From assembly GCA_001972305.1 (NCBI GenBank), contig BDDD01000170.1, positions 326,044-390,043 on the forward strand: DNA of 64,000 bases, in the 5' to 3' direction. The notes beneath the pieces were generated by a model. It was given only the letters and a program-made list of their open reading frames with translations. It was not told the DNA's origin and ran no database searches. Positions 1 through 10,452 of the stretch are shown here, piece by piece. Source of the DNA: Cephalotus follicularis. Its lineage: Eukaryota; Streptophyta; Magnoliopsida; Oxalidales; Cephalotaceae. Within the stretch, counting starts at the first letter, position 1. Each line of letters begins with the position of its first letter. The position numbers and the translations under genes were made by a program.

Positions 1-2103
1 TTTCTAGAATCCAAACATGAGTCCTTTCGCCTCTAGCAGGCCCAATCACTTATATGTGCCACTGTTTAAATGTTTGACTTAACGCAAGCACATATCACCT
101 TCCTAAGTACAAAAAATAAGGACCGTGGCTCCTAAAAGGCCGAATGACCACCATATGTGCCAATGGTGAAGTTTTTGAGGTATGAAATGGTCAAATTGCC
201 ATCCTAAGTGTCAAACATAAGGCTCTTGCCTTCTGGGAGGCCAAATGCCCTTCTTATTTGCCTTGGCAAATGTTCAGCTTGAAAAATTCTTGAATTGCCT
301 TCTCAATCATCAAAAATGAGACCATGGCTTTCAGAAGGCTAAATGACCTTCCTATGTGCCAATGGTGATGTGTTTGATTGAATGAAAGCTTAAATTGACT
401 TTCTAGATGCCAAACATGAGTCCTTTGGCCTATAGAAGTACAAATCACTTATATGTGCCACGGTTTATGTGTTTGACTTAACATAGGCACATATTACCCT
501 CCTAAGTGTAAAACATAAGGACATTGGCTCCTGGAAGGCCAAATGACCTTCATATATTTCAAGAGTGAAGTTTTTGAGTTAAGAAACTGTCAAATTGCCA
601 TCCTAAGTCCCAAACATGAGGCTTTTAGATTTTGGGAGGCCAAATGCCCTTTTTATGTGCCTTGGTAAAGAGTTTGACTTAAAAAATGCTTAGATTGCCT
701 AGCCAGGTGCCAAAAATGAGGTCATGGCTTCCAAAAGGCTAAATGACATTCTTATGTGCCAAGGGTGAAGTGTTTCACTGAATGACGACTTAAATTGACT
801 TTCTAGACACCAAAGTTGAGTCCTTTGGTCTTTAGCAGGGCAAATAAATGATATATGCCACGGTTTAAGTGTTTTACTTAACGAAGGCACAAATTTCTAT
901 CCCAAGTGAAAAACATAAGGCCCTTGGCTCTTGGAAGGCAAAATGACTTTCATATGTGCCAAGGGTGAAGTGTTTGAGTTACGGAATGGTCAAATTTCCA
1001 CCATAATGGCAAAACATGAGGCTCTTGGATTTCAGGAGGCCAAATGCCCTTCTTATGTGCCTTGGTAAAGAGTTTGACTTAAAAAATGGTTAAATTGCCT
1101 TCCTGAGTTCCAAAAATGAGGCCATGGCTTACAGAAGGCTAAATGACCTTCTTGTGTGTCAAAGGTAAAGTGTTTGACTGAATGCAGGCTTAAATTGACT
1201 TTCTAAACACTAAACATGAGTCCTTTGGCCTCTAGTCAGCGAAATCACTAAATGTGCCATGGTTTAAGTGTTTGACTTAACGAAGGAACATATTACCTTC
1301 CTAAGTGCAAAACATAAGGGCCTTGGCTCCTGGAAAGCCAAATGACCTTCATATGTGCCAAGCGTGAACTGTTTGAGTTAAGGAATGATCAAATTGCCAT
1401 CCTAACTGCCAAACATGAGGCTCTTGGCTTCCGGAAGGTCAAATACCCTTCTTATGTGCCTTTGTAAAAAGTTTGACTTCAGAAATGCTTAAATTGCCTT
1501 CCTAAGTGCCAAAAACGAGGCCACGACTTCCAGAAGTCTAAATGACCTTGTTCTGTGCCAAGGATGAAGTGTTTGACTGAATGAAGGCTTAAATTGACTT
1601 TCTAGACACCAAAGTTGATTCCTTTGCTCTCTACCAAGCCAAACCACTTATATGGGCCACGGTTTAAGTGTTTGACTGAACGAAGGTACATACTTCCTTC
1701 CTAAGTGCAAAACATAGGGACCTTAGTTCCTAGAAGGCCAAATGACTGCATATATGCCAAGGGTGAAGTGTTTGAGATAAGGAATGGTCAAATTACCATC
1801 CTAAGTGCCAAACATGACGCTCTTGGATTCCGGGAGGCCAAATGACCTTCTTATGTGCCTTGGTAAAGAGTTTGACTGAAGAAATTATTAAATTGCCTTC
1901 CTAAGTGACAAAAATGATGTCTTGGCTTCCAGAAGTTTAAATGACCTTCTTATGTGTCACTGGTGATGTATTTGATGAATGGAGGCTTAAATTGACTTTC
2001 TGTACATGAAAGATGAGTCCTTTGCTCTCTAGCAGACCCTATCACTTATATGTGTCACGGTTTAAGTGTTTGTCTTAACACGGGAACATATTACCATCCT
2101 AAG
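1..2103. repeat. Satellite array, segment 1 (about 400-bp unit of four 100-bp monomers)
   Basis: Tandem units begin with CTAGA/CTAAA-type monomer A near 3, 403, 803, 1203 and 1602, giving a period of almost exactly 400 bp. Within each unit four monomers follow in order: A (CTAGACACCAAAGATGAG), B (CTAAGTGCAAAACATAAGG), C (CTAAGTGCCAAACATGAGG) and D (CTAAGTGCCAAAAATGAGG). All four share a core resembling GGCCAAATGAC followed by TTATGTGCC and AGTGTTTGA. Units differ by scattered substitutions and small indels. No gene is seen. The array is cut at its right end by the copia element and continues directly after it with a 5-bp duplication, so segments 1 and 2 were one array. Confidence 0.95.
2099..2103. 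repeat. Target site duplication CTAAG (partner at 10453-10457)
   Basis: The last five satellite bases before the copia element are repeated exactly after it. They are the first five bases of a monomer. Confidence 0.95.
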
Positions 2104-3498
2104 TGATGGAAACGGACAAAACCGAATCCAATGCCATAAATGGACAAGGGTGTAAAGGGTGTAAAACAAAACAAAACATACAATCATGGCAGCGGAATAA
2201 CACACTATATAAACAAAACTAGTCCATAATGACACGTCCACAGACCACATGGATCACCACAACATAGACAGAATTGAATTGGTGTCACCATTACAAACAA
2301 TGGTGACACACAAGCATGGCAAAAGGAAGAAGGACCAAGAATAATACCAGTGGGTGAAGGCTCCTTCTTTCTTTGCTGCTACAAGCTTGAGTAGATTCCT
2401 CTTTGATGTTCTCCAAGTCTCAGGAACAACAAGCAATCTGACCAGCAATGATAAAGTGCATGAACTCTCTCTCTCTCACTTAGCTTAGAAAAGGTGTATT
2501 GATTTTGACCAATGAAGTCAATAATCAATCCACCCTAGATAAGCTCTTGCTTGGTGTATATAAGATGAAGTGAACACACACTGCAGAGAAGAAAATCCGA
2601 GCTCTCTTGCCCAACAAAAACCCAACTTTTTCCGCGCTTCCTTTTCTGCAGAAAATGCCTATATCTAGCCCTCCTTTTTCTCTCCCAATTTCCCATGCAC
2701 CTAGGATCATGGTCCTCACTCCCTTGGAGTCCAATGCCAGGATCCCCACGTTTCTAAAACGTGTAATATAAAGAGAAACCGGCTGAAGATGTGAGAGAAA
2801 ATGTACCCACGAAGTGAGCTCGTGCACAGGTTGCACGTTCTGCTCAAAGACGTCGACGCCTTTTCAAAAGACATCGACGTCCATGTAATGTGGCACTAAA
2901 AAAACATCGATGCTTTCTAAAATACATCGACGCCTTTCAAAATGTTAAGCATCGACGTCTTTCTAAAAGACATCAACGCTTTATCTGGCCAGTGAAGCAT
3001 TAAGAGTCTAACCCTTATAGTGATCTCATGTACCCTTCGAATATTGGTTAAGTAAGATCAGACATATGTGTTTCCACAAAATGCGAAATCCACATAACCG
3101 ATATTTGACACCAAGACTTAATATGTCCAACATATTAAAGATCTAATCATTATAAGGCAGGGACCCTTTAAAATCTTTGTTAAAATGAGAGGTGTTCATA
3201 AGTTACCGAAATATCCCTTGGGTCCGGTTTAGTCATTCTAAATGATCCCAGACCATTTAAATGCTTTTGAAATAATATCTAATATTATCCAGATGGAAAA
3301 ATTAATCTAATTAAATTTCTCATAATTTATTTTACACCTCATTAACCCTAGATTTTCTAAGTCGTCGATTCACGTGTACTATAATCCCTTGTCATGCTTG
3401 GCCCCGATTGAGGACTAGCGTAAGGATATGTGTCAACCCTAGATAGTACCTCAATGGCTAAAATATCTGATCATTACTAGGACCTTTGGTAAACTCTC
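2104..3498 (-). repeat. Copia 3' LTR (left copy)
   Basis: Matches the right LTR from the TGATSGAAACGG terminus through the AAACTCTC motif near 3498. It contains a GACRTCGACGYC motif cluster (about 2848-2982). No gene lies in it; short minus-strand frames are also present in the right copy and look incidental. Confidence 0.9.
2848..2982. repeat. GTCGAC-centred motif cluster, left copia LTR
   Basis: Six variants (GACGTCGACGCC, GACATCGACGTC, ACATCGATGC, ACATCGACGCC, GCATCGACGTC, ACATCAACGC) are separated by A/T-rich spacers such as TTTCTAAAA. Confidence 0.9.
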
Positions 3499-4085
3499 CG
3501 AAAATCTAATTTCCAGTCTACCTCAACCTTGGCCAAGGATTTCATAAGTCCAAAGTATAACCAGACCATAATAGATTTCAGCTCACTATCTTTTCCATAT
3601 ATCAAGAACATATCCTGAGTCCTCCTAAGGTACTTCAGGATTCCCTTGACCACTTCCCAGTGCTTCTCACCGGGATCAGACTGAAAATGACTTGCCATAC
3701 CCAGGGCAAGTGCGACATCAGGCCTAGTACATAACATGGCATACATGATCGACCCTACTGCTGAAGTATAAGGTATCCGACTCATGTGTGCTCTCTCTTC
3801 AGATGTCTGAGGAGACATCTTTCGAGAAAGATGAATTCCTTCACCTATTGGCAATAGGCCTCTCTTGGAATTCTCCAAGCTAAACCTCTTCAGCACCTTG
3901 CTGATGTACTGGCTTTGGGAAAGCCCAAGCAACCTATTGGATCTATCCCTGAAGATCCTAATACCCAGTATATAGGTGGTTTCTCCCAAATCTTTCATGG
4001 AAAAATTTTCAGTTAGCCGTATCTTTGCAGACTGCAACATCCCTACATCATTCCCAATGAGCAGGATGTCATCTACATATAGCAC
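3499..4085 (-). pseudogene. Copia reverse transcriptase, C-terminal part (fossil)
   Basis: A minus-strand frame begins with the YVDD catalytic box (LYVDDILLIGND), followed by the copia segment with YILGIRI, LSQSQYI and the typical IPYTSAVGSIMYAM and RPDVALALG motifs that link RT to RNase H. In the family this region completes RT and leads into RNase H, used for reverse transcription of element RNA in virus-like particles. Part of a broken copy; no function is expected. Confidence 0.9.
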
Positions 4086-4106
4086 TAAGAAAGTGATACT
4101 GGGCCC

Positions 4107-4937
4107 CTATTGCTTTCGATAAACACATGGCTCATCTACATTTTTAAAGAATTCAAAAGCTTTGACTGGTTCATCAAAACGTAGATTCCAGCTACGAGAT
4201 GCTTGCTTTAGTCCATAGATGGACCGTTCGAGCTTGCACACCATGTGCGGGTGCTCAGAAGATGTAAACCCCTCGGGTTGGGACACATAAATATCCTCTT
4301 CAAGACGCCCATTTAAAAATGCCATCTTGACATCCATTTTCCATATCTCATAATCATAATGAGCGGCAATAGCAAGCAAAATCCTAATGGATTTAAGAAT
4401 GGCGACGGGTGAGAAAGTCTCAGTATAGTCGACTCCATGTCGTTGCCTATACCCTTTCGCCACTAATCGAACTTTATAAGTCTCGATTTTTCCATCTGCA
4501 TTCATCTTCTTCTTGAAGATCCATTTGCAGCCAATAGGTACTATGCCTTCGGGTGCTTCAACCAAATTCCACACTTGGTTGGAGTACATGGAATCCATCT
4601 CGGATTTCATGGCTCCTAGCCATGCTTCAGATTCAGTGCTTTGCACTGCCTCTAAGTAGCTGGCAGGCTCGTCATCTTCAATGACATTTATCTCATCAGT
4701 ACCATCAATGAGGAAACCATACCTCTCAGGTGCTAATGGGATTCTGCCTAATCTCCTCAAAGGAGCTCTGCCAAACTGAGAACTATTCTCAGCCTGAGAT
4801 CCAATCTCAGCTGTGTATGTTGAAGGTCTAACCTCCAACTCCTCCATCTCCTGTGTGGTTTCTACCTGTGGCAACTCCTTGAGTTCCACCTTACTCCCAC
4901 TGTTTCCTTCAATAAGGCATTCCTTCTCTAGGAACAC
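4107..4937 (-). pseudogene. Copia reverse transcriptase, N-terminal part (fossil)
   Basis: A minus-strand frame carries the typical copia RT stretch: a KSEMDSMYSNQVWNLV start, CKWIFKKK, the catalytic-aspartate block WKMDVKMAFLNG, then YVSQPEGF and SIYGLKQASRSWNLRF. The upstream half is a loosely conserved linker between integrase and RT. It lies between the integrase and YVDD regions, as expected for Ty1/copia order. Part of a broken copy. Confidence 0.95.
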
Positions 4938-4988
4938 AGCATTTCACGAAACAAATATATTTTGTTCGCTAGAGTGATAGAAGTAGTA

Positions 4989-5717
4989 TCATTTAGTCTC
5001 TTTAGGATACCCCACAAACCTGCAACGGTCCGACCGCGCTTCTAGCTTATCTGCGTCAAGCCTCTTGACATAAGCAGGACAGCCCCAAACCTTCGAATGG
5101 TTCAGGCTGGGTTTCCTCCCTGACCATACCTGGTATGGAGTAGAAGGCATAGATTTTAAAGGAATCTGATTCAAGATATAAGCAGCTGTATCAAGGGCAT
5201 AACCCCAGAGATAGGTAGGAAGGTCAGTAAAAGACATCATCGATCGAACCATGTCTAACAAAGTCCGATTCCTCCTTTGGGATACATCATTATGCTGTGG
5301 TGTTCCAGGAGGAGTCCACTGAGATAGAATTCCGTTATCTCTAAGATAACCGAGGAATTCAGTTGACAGATATTCTCCACCTCGGTCCGACCGAAGTATT
5401 TTAATGGATTTACCTGTTTGTTTTTCTACCTCAAGTCTGAACTCCTTAAATTTCTCAAAGGATTCTGACTTGTGTTTCATCAGATACACATAACCATACT
5501 TAGATAAATCGTCGGTAAAAGTTATGAAGTAGATATAACCACCTCGCGCACCGACTGACATAGGACCACATACGTCAGTATGGACTAAGCCCAGTAAGTC
5601 CATAGCCCTTTCTCCTTGACCAGAGAAGGGTGATTTAGTCATCTTTCCCAATAAACAGGATTCACAAGTTGGATAGGACTCTAAGTCCTGGATATCAAGG
5701 AGATCATCCTGAACCAA
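4989..5717 (-). pseudogene. Copia integrase core (fossil)
   Basis: A minus-strand frame shows the GAG-pre-integrase tail (CESCLLGKMTKSPF), then the rve integrase core with HTDVCGPM, FTDDLSKYGYVY and the LRSDRGGEYLS block that carries the second catalytic aspartate, followed by GTPQHN and RRNRTLLDMVRSMM. This enzyme inserts element DNA into the host genome. It lies upstream of RT on the minus strand, which identifies Ty1/copia rather than Ty3/gypsy. Part of a broken copy. Confidence 0.95.
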
Positions 5718-5765
5718 CTGTGATAGTCTAGCCTCACTTAGATGACCAAGTCTACAATGCCAGGT

Positions 5766-6230
5766 TTAGGTTTTATTTAACTCAGCTTCTCTTTGTCTTT
5801 TCTTATTACTTTGCTCTATGGATAGGACTTTGGATTGTGCAGTATTTAAGACAAATAATCCATTGTCGATAAAACCATTACCGACACAAACATTTTCAGA
5901 ATAAACAAAACATTGAATGTCTTGGAATCTGAGCTCCATGCCCAAATTACATAAGTATGAAACACTTATAATATTCCCTACAACGTTTGAAATGAAAGAA
6001 CATAGATCAAGTGTCAATACGTAACCATTACATAAAGTAATATCATAAATCCCTATAGCCTCAGCGATAATCCTAGATCCATCCCCAAGCCGTAAGTCCA
6101 AGTCTCCAGCTCTAAGCTTTCTAACTTTTCTTAGTCCTTGCAACGAATTGTAAAGGTTAGTTCCACATCCAGTATCCAATACCCATGAAGAACTACTATT
6201 CAAAGCTAGATTTAGTTCAATCATGAACAT
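5766..6230 (-). pseudogene. Copia aspartic protease region (fossil)
   Basis: A minus-strand frame contains WVLDTGCGTNL, the copia retropepsin active-site context (DTG). It is followed by LRLGDG and the long spacer leading to the GAG-pre-integrase domain. The protease cleaves the element polyprotein. A CCHC zinc-knuckle-like stretch (CFQCGKTGH) is readable just upstream on the minus strand near 6290-6335 and marks the end of gag. Part of a broken copy. Confidence 0.85.
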
Positions 6231-6336
6231 ACCTGATGTACTCGCACCATGCGGGTTATCAGCAGAGACAATAGCAACAACAACACGGCAATCCTTTTTC
6301 TAGTGTCCGGTCTTACCGCACTGAAAACAAGCACCC

Positions 6337-7002
6337 TCAGCCGCCAGCTGCTTCATTCGATTTCTTGGCATCGCTCCTACTAGCTCCAAGTTTGCCCTCC
6401 TGGGCTGGGATCTCTGACTTCGTAGAGTCAAGATTGGCCACTGCTGTTCTCAACATAGAAACTAACTCAGAAAGAGTTGCTTCTATTTCAATCAAGTGAA
6501 AATACTCCACAAACAGCGAGAACGATCCAGGGAGGGATGTAAGAATAAGATCTATTTGCAGATCATGATCCATGACAAACCCTAATTGAGTAAGCTGCTC
6601 AATCATGTTTATCATCTCGAGTCCATGATCATGGACCGAAGCTCCCTCTGGCATCTACGCCTTGAAGAGTTTGAGTGTGAGATTAAGCCTCCGAGTCCTA
6701 GACCCGGCCCCATACATCTCCTCGAGATCATGAAGTATAGCGGATAAGGTCTAAATCTTCTCATACTTGCGTTGCAGCTCCGGTGTCATCCCCAAAAGTG
6801 CGATACACTGAGCATGCTCATCGTCCTCTAGCCACATGGCCAGACGGTCGCACTCATCAGGCATAGGATCATCACCTAGTGATGGAGGCCCCAATTTCAT
6901 CACATATGCCAATTTATTGGCCGTTAGGATGAATTTGAGGTTACGTTGCCAATCGATGAAGTTTGGGCCTATTAATTTGTTTGTCTCTAGAATGCGGGAC
7001 AT
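6337..7002 (-). pseudogene. Copia gag region (fossil)
   Basis: Two minus-strand frames cover a copia gag. The N-terminal part (from about 7002) reads MSRILETNKLIGPNFIDWQR, typical of the copia gag start. The second (6337-6654) carries the UBN2-like helical segment with LEMINMIEQLTQLGF and LILTSLPGSFSLF. Gag builds the virus-like particle. The region sits directly upstream of the zinc knuckle and protease, as in intact relatives. Confidence 0.88.
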
Positions 7003-7208
7003 ATTGTAAAGACATTATATAGCGACCTAGATAAGGAAATATAAGTTGAGTCAGCATCTATTCCAGTTTTAATATATGACAACCATAACACTTGGTCTTT
7101 AGTGCTTATGGTCCCTCCCACTATTCTAATCGTATTCCATACCCGCATATGAAATTCGAGAAGTCTAACTTCCTAGTGGGGATCGGAATCCATCGCAATC
7201 ATATTATA

Positions 7209-7514
7209 GCCTCAGCTAGGGAATGACAAACTATAATATATCCAATGGGTAGGCTTTCTTGCCAATTTGTATCCAATACAAGATCCAATCATAGTATTCG
7301 GCCTTAGATTCAATATGGCCTCAGCTAGGGCATGACAAACCATCAGAATCTTAATAAGTCAAGTACCCACAATTTTCATTGGAATGCCCTAGTTTTAACA
7401 CCCACACGTAGGCGTGTCCAAGTGCTAAAACATAGCCACCCTTTGCGGTGCCCAACACCGACGTTGACATAATATCCCCAAGTCATCAGCCTCAGCTAGG
7501 GCATGACAAACCAA
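7209..7514 (-). repeat. Three spaced copies of a 26-bp leader repeat
   Basis: The string GCCTCAGCTAGGGCATGACA, with one substitution in the first copy, occurs at 7209, 7318 and 7489, each followed by AACYA-type sequence. The spacers between copies are unrelated. Confidence 0.9.
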
Positions 7515-8305
7515 CAACCCAGGAACACTACTCAACAAAAATTATGGAAGGCCACGGGGAACCACTCCATGGGTTCCTACGTTAAGACTTATTATTGCAG
7601 TGAGGGAATTTGCGGTCTCATGTTTCAATTACCGAGCCATTAATTAATTCATTGGTTTTATTAGACAATTCCAATTAATTACGGCTTAGCATGCAAGACG
7701 AGTTTCTTATGCACCTTGGACATATTTCTAAAATATGTCAATGGATCTGGCAAGGACAATAGTAGTAATGACTTGAGCCCAAAGTCACTGCTAGGTCTTC
7801 CTAGGTGTAAAGATTTAAATCTATTTATTACATCAATAACCATGCATACATGGCCTTCGAAAGTCTTGTACTTCATTTCTCCTTTCCTCCATCTCTTCTT
7901 GCAAGGTCTTCTTTTACATAAAAGTACAGTACATATTGAAAAGGAATTTACATTTAAAATTACAAGGAGAAATTACAAAGGTAAGGAAAAATAAATGGTG
8001 CACGCAGGCACCTTATTATAGACCTTTGAAATAATAGATAAATAAACATCCATTCACACATAGAAAACCATAACCTAGGTCAAAGTCCTTTTCGGGCCAT
8101 CCATCGTGCATAAGATCTATATTATATCCAATATAATAAAACCACATAACAAATGCCATAAATAATAACCAATTACTCAATTTAATTCAAGGATTGTTAA
8201 TTGATCAAACTCCCACTAAATCAAGCAATGATTTTTGATTTTCTAAGTGCCATAATATATAAAATCCAATTTTATTAAAAACAGTTTTTCTTTTATTTTT
8301 TATAA

Positions 8306-8550
8306 AAGACGTCGACGCTTATCAAAAGTATCGACGTGTTTTCTGGAAATACTTGAACAAGGCGTCGATGCATAACAGGAGCATCAATGCCTTTCTCAAG
8401 AATAGTTGAAAAAGGCGTCGACGTTCAACAAGAACATCGACGCGTTTCACAAGAAAATGAACAAGACATCGACGTCTATCAAGAACATCGACGTCTTTAC
8501 TGGGAATATGGATAAGACATCGATGTCTACCAAGAACGTCGACGTCAATA
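8306..8550. repeat. GTCGAC-centred motif cluster in the copia leader
   Basis: About ten variants of GACRTCGACGYC (for example GACGTCGACGC, CATCGACGTC, GCGTCGACG) spaced 20-40 bp apart. Several have GTCGAC changed to ATCGAT or ATCAAT, the changes expected from loss of methylated CpG. Confidence 0.9.
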
Positions 8551-8828
8551 GCCCCCTGGGCAGTTTCTGAATTTCTAAAAATGCTAAAAACAATGGTTTA
8601 GAGTATGGAATACCATTCTGGCATTCCAAAATGCACTATGCATGTTCCAAACATAATTCTAAACACATTAAAACAACATTCCCAGAACAAAAACACAATG
8701 AAATCCAATTTCATTCAAATTTCATTAAGGCGCTTTGAAAATTTAGTTTGATCACAAAACACATCCATTAATTAAACCATTAATCAGTACATCATCTAAG
8801 GCATATATATTCAATCAAGGATGATGTG

Positions 8829-8844
8829 GGACGCTCTGATACCA
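8829..8844 (-). other. Copia primer binding site (initiator Met-tRNA type)
   Basis: The minus strand reads TGGTATCAGAGCGTCC one base inside the right LTR. TGGTATCAGAGC is complementary to the 3' end of plant initiator Met-tRNA. It fixes the element's orientation as minus. Confidence 0.95.
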
Positions 8845-8845
8845 C

Positions 8846-10452
8846 TGATCGAAACGGAGAAAACCGAATCCAATGCCATAAATGGATAAGGGTGTAAAAC
8901 AAAACAAAACGTACAATCATGGCAGCGGAATAACACCCTATATAAACAAAACTAGTCCATAATGACACGTCCACAGACCACATGGATCACCACAACATCA
9001 ACAGAATTGAATTAGTGTCACCATTACAAACAATGGTGACACACAAGCATGGCAAAAGGAAGAAGGACCAAGAATAATACCAGTGGCTGAAGGCTCCTTC
9101 TTTCTTTGCCGCTACAAGCTTTAGTAGATTCCTCTTTGATGTTCTCCAAGTCTCAGGAACAACAAGCAATCCAACCAGCAATGATAAAGTGCATGAACTC
9201 TCTCTCTCTCACTTACCTTATAAAAGGTGTATTACCAATGAAGTCAATAATCAATCCACCCTAGATAAGCTCTTGCTTGGTATATATAAGATGAAGTGAA
9301 CACACACTGTAGAGAAGAAAATTCGAGCTCTCTTGCCCAGCAAAAACCCAACTTTTTCCACACTTCCTTTTCTGCAGAAAATGCCTATATCTAGCCCACC
9401 CTTTTCTCTCCCAATCTACCATGCACCTAGGATCATGGTCCTCACTCCCTTGGAGTCTGAAGCCATGATCCCCACGTTTCTAAAACATGTAATATCAAGA
9501 GAAACCGGTTGAAGATGTGAGAGAAAATGTGCCCACGAAGTGAGCTCGTGCACAAGTTGCACGTTCTGCTCAAAGACGTCGACGCCTTTTCAAAAGACAT
9601 CGACGTCCATGTAACGTGGCACTAAAAAAACATCGATGCTTTCTAAAAGACATCGACGCCTTTCAAAATGTTAAGCATCAACGTCTTTCTAAAAGACGTC
9701 GACGCTTTGTATGGCCAGTGAAGCATTAAGAGTCTAACTCTTATAGTGATCTCATGTACCCTTCGAATAATGGCTAAGTAAGATCAGACATATAGGTTTC
9801 CACAAAATGCAAAATCCACATAACCGATATTTGACACCAAGACTTAATATGTCAAACATATTAAAGATCTAATCATTATAAGGAAGGGACCCTTTAAAAT
9901 CTTTGTTAAAATGAGAGGTGTTCATAAGTTATCGAAATACCCCTTGGGTCCGGTTTAGCCATTCTAAATGATCCAAACCATTTAAATGCTTTCAAAATAA
10001 TATCTAGTATTATCCATATGGAAAAATTAATCTAATTAATTTTCCCATAATTTAGTTCACACCTCATTAACCCTAGATTTTCTAAGTTGTCGATTCACGT
10101 GTACTATAATCCCTTGTCATGCTTGGCCCCAATTGAGGACTAGGGTAAGGATATGTGTCAACCCTAGATAGTACCTCAATGGCTAAAATATCTGATCATT
10201 ACTAGGACCTTTGGTAAACTCTCGAAGGTAACCAGTCTCACAGCCTCCATGCCAGGCATCCAACCTTATGTCAGGGCATCACTAGTATAAGTAGGTAATA
10301 AATAAACTACTTCAATTATGTGATAAAATACAAGTGATATAGCCATCACAAATTTTAGCACGTATCATGTATAAGGAATAAGATTGTTTCATACAAGGTA
10401 AGATATAATGTGACAACCCATCTAATGGCTTGTCGGGTCACTATATCTAACA
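8846..10452 (-). repeat. Copia 5' LTR (right copy, 1607 bp)
   Basis: Bounded by TGATCGAAACGG and CTATATCTAACA on the plus strand, followed by the CTAAG target duplication. It carries a GACRTCGACGYC cluster (about 9575-9706) at the same place as the left LTR. No gene is seen. Confidence 0.95.
9575..9706. repeat. GTCGAC-centred motif cluster, right copia LTR
   Basis: The same six positions as in the left LTR, with a few substitutions between the copies (for example ACATCAACGC on the left, GACGTCGACGC on the right). Confidence 0.9.

Larger units (their letters stand above)
7003..8828 (-). other. Copia 5' leader (non-coding)
   Basis: About 1.8 kb between the PBS and gag on the minus strand, with no convincing gene. 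It holds three copies of a 26-bp sequence (7209-7234, 7318-7343, 7489-7514) and a dense cluster of GACRTCGACG motifs (8306-8550). Short frames at 7679-7876 and 7716-7994 overlap on opposite strands and have no recognisable domain. Confidence 0.75.
2104..10452 (-). mobile_element. Ty1/copia LTR retrotransposon (fossil)
   Basis: Element on the minus strand with direct LTR copies at both ends, a tRNA-Met-type PBS beside the right LTR, and the copia domain order gag, protease, integrase, reverse transcriptase reading from right to left. LTR termini are TG...CA. The five bases CTAAG flank it on both sides (2099-2103 and 10453-10457) and the satellite continues in register, so it is a genuine insertion into monomer B. 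The two LTR copies differ by only a few percent by eye (not computed), which suggests a fairly young insertion. The copy is broken, with at least five breaks judged from the open frames. The copia clade was not assigned; the RT resembles Tnt1-like elements in general. Confidence 0.95.

Noticed and set aside
7679-7994. Two opposing frames of 65 and 92 residues in the copia leader
   Set aside because: They overlap on opposite strands, have no known domain, and sit in a non-coding leader between PBS and gag.
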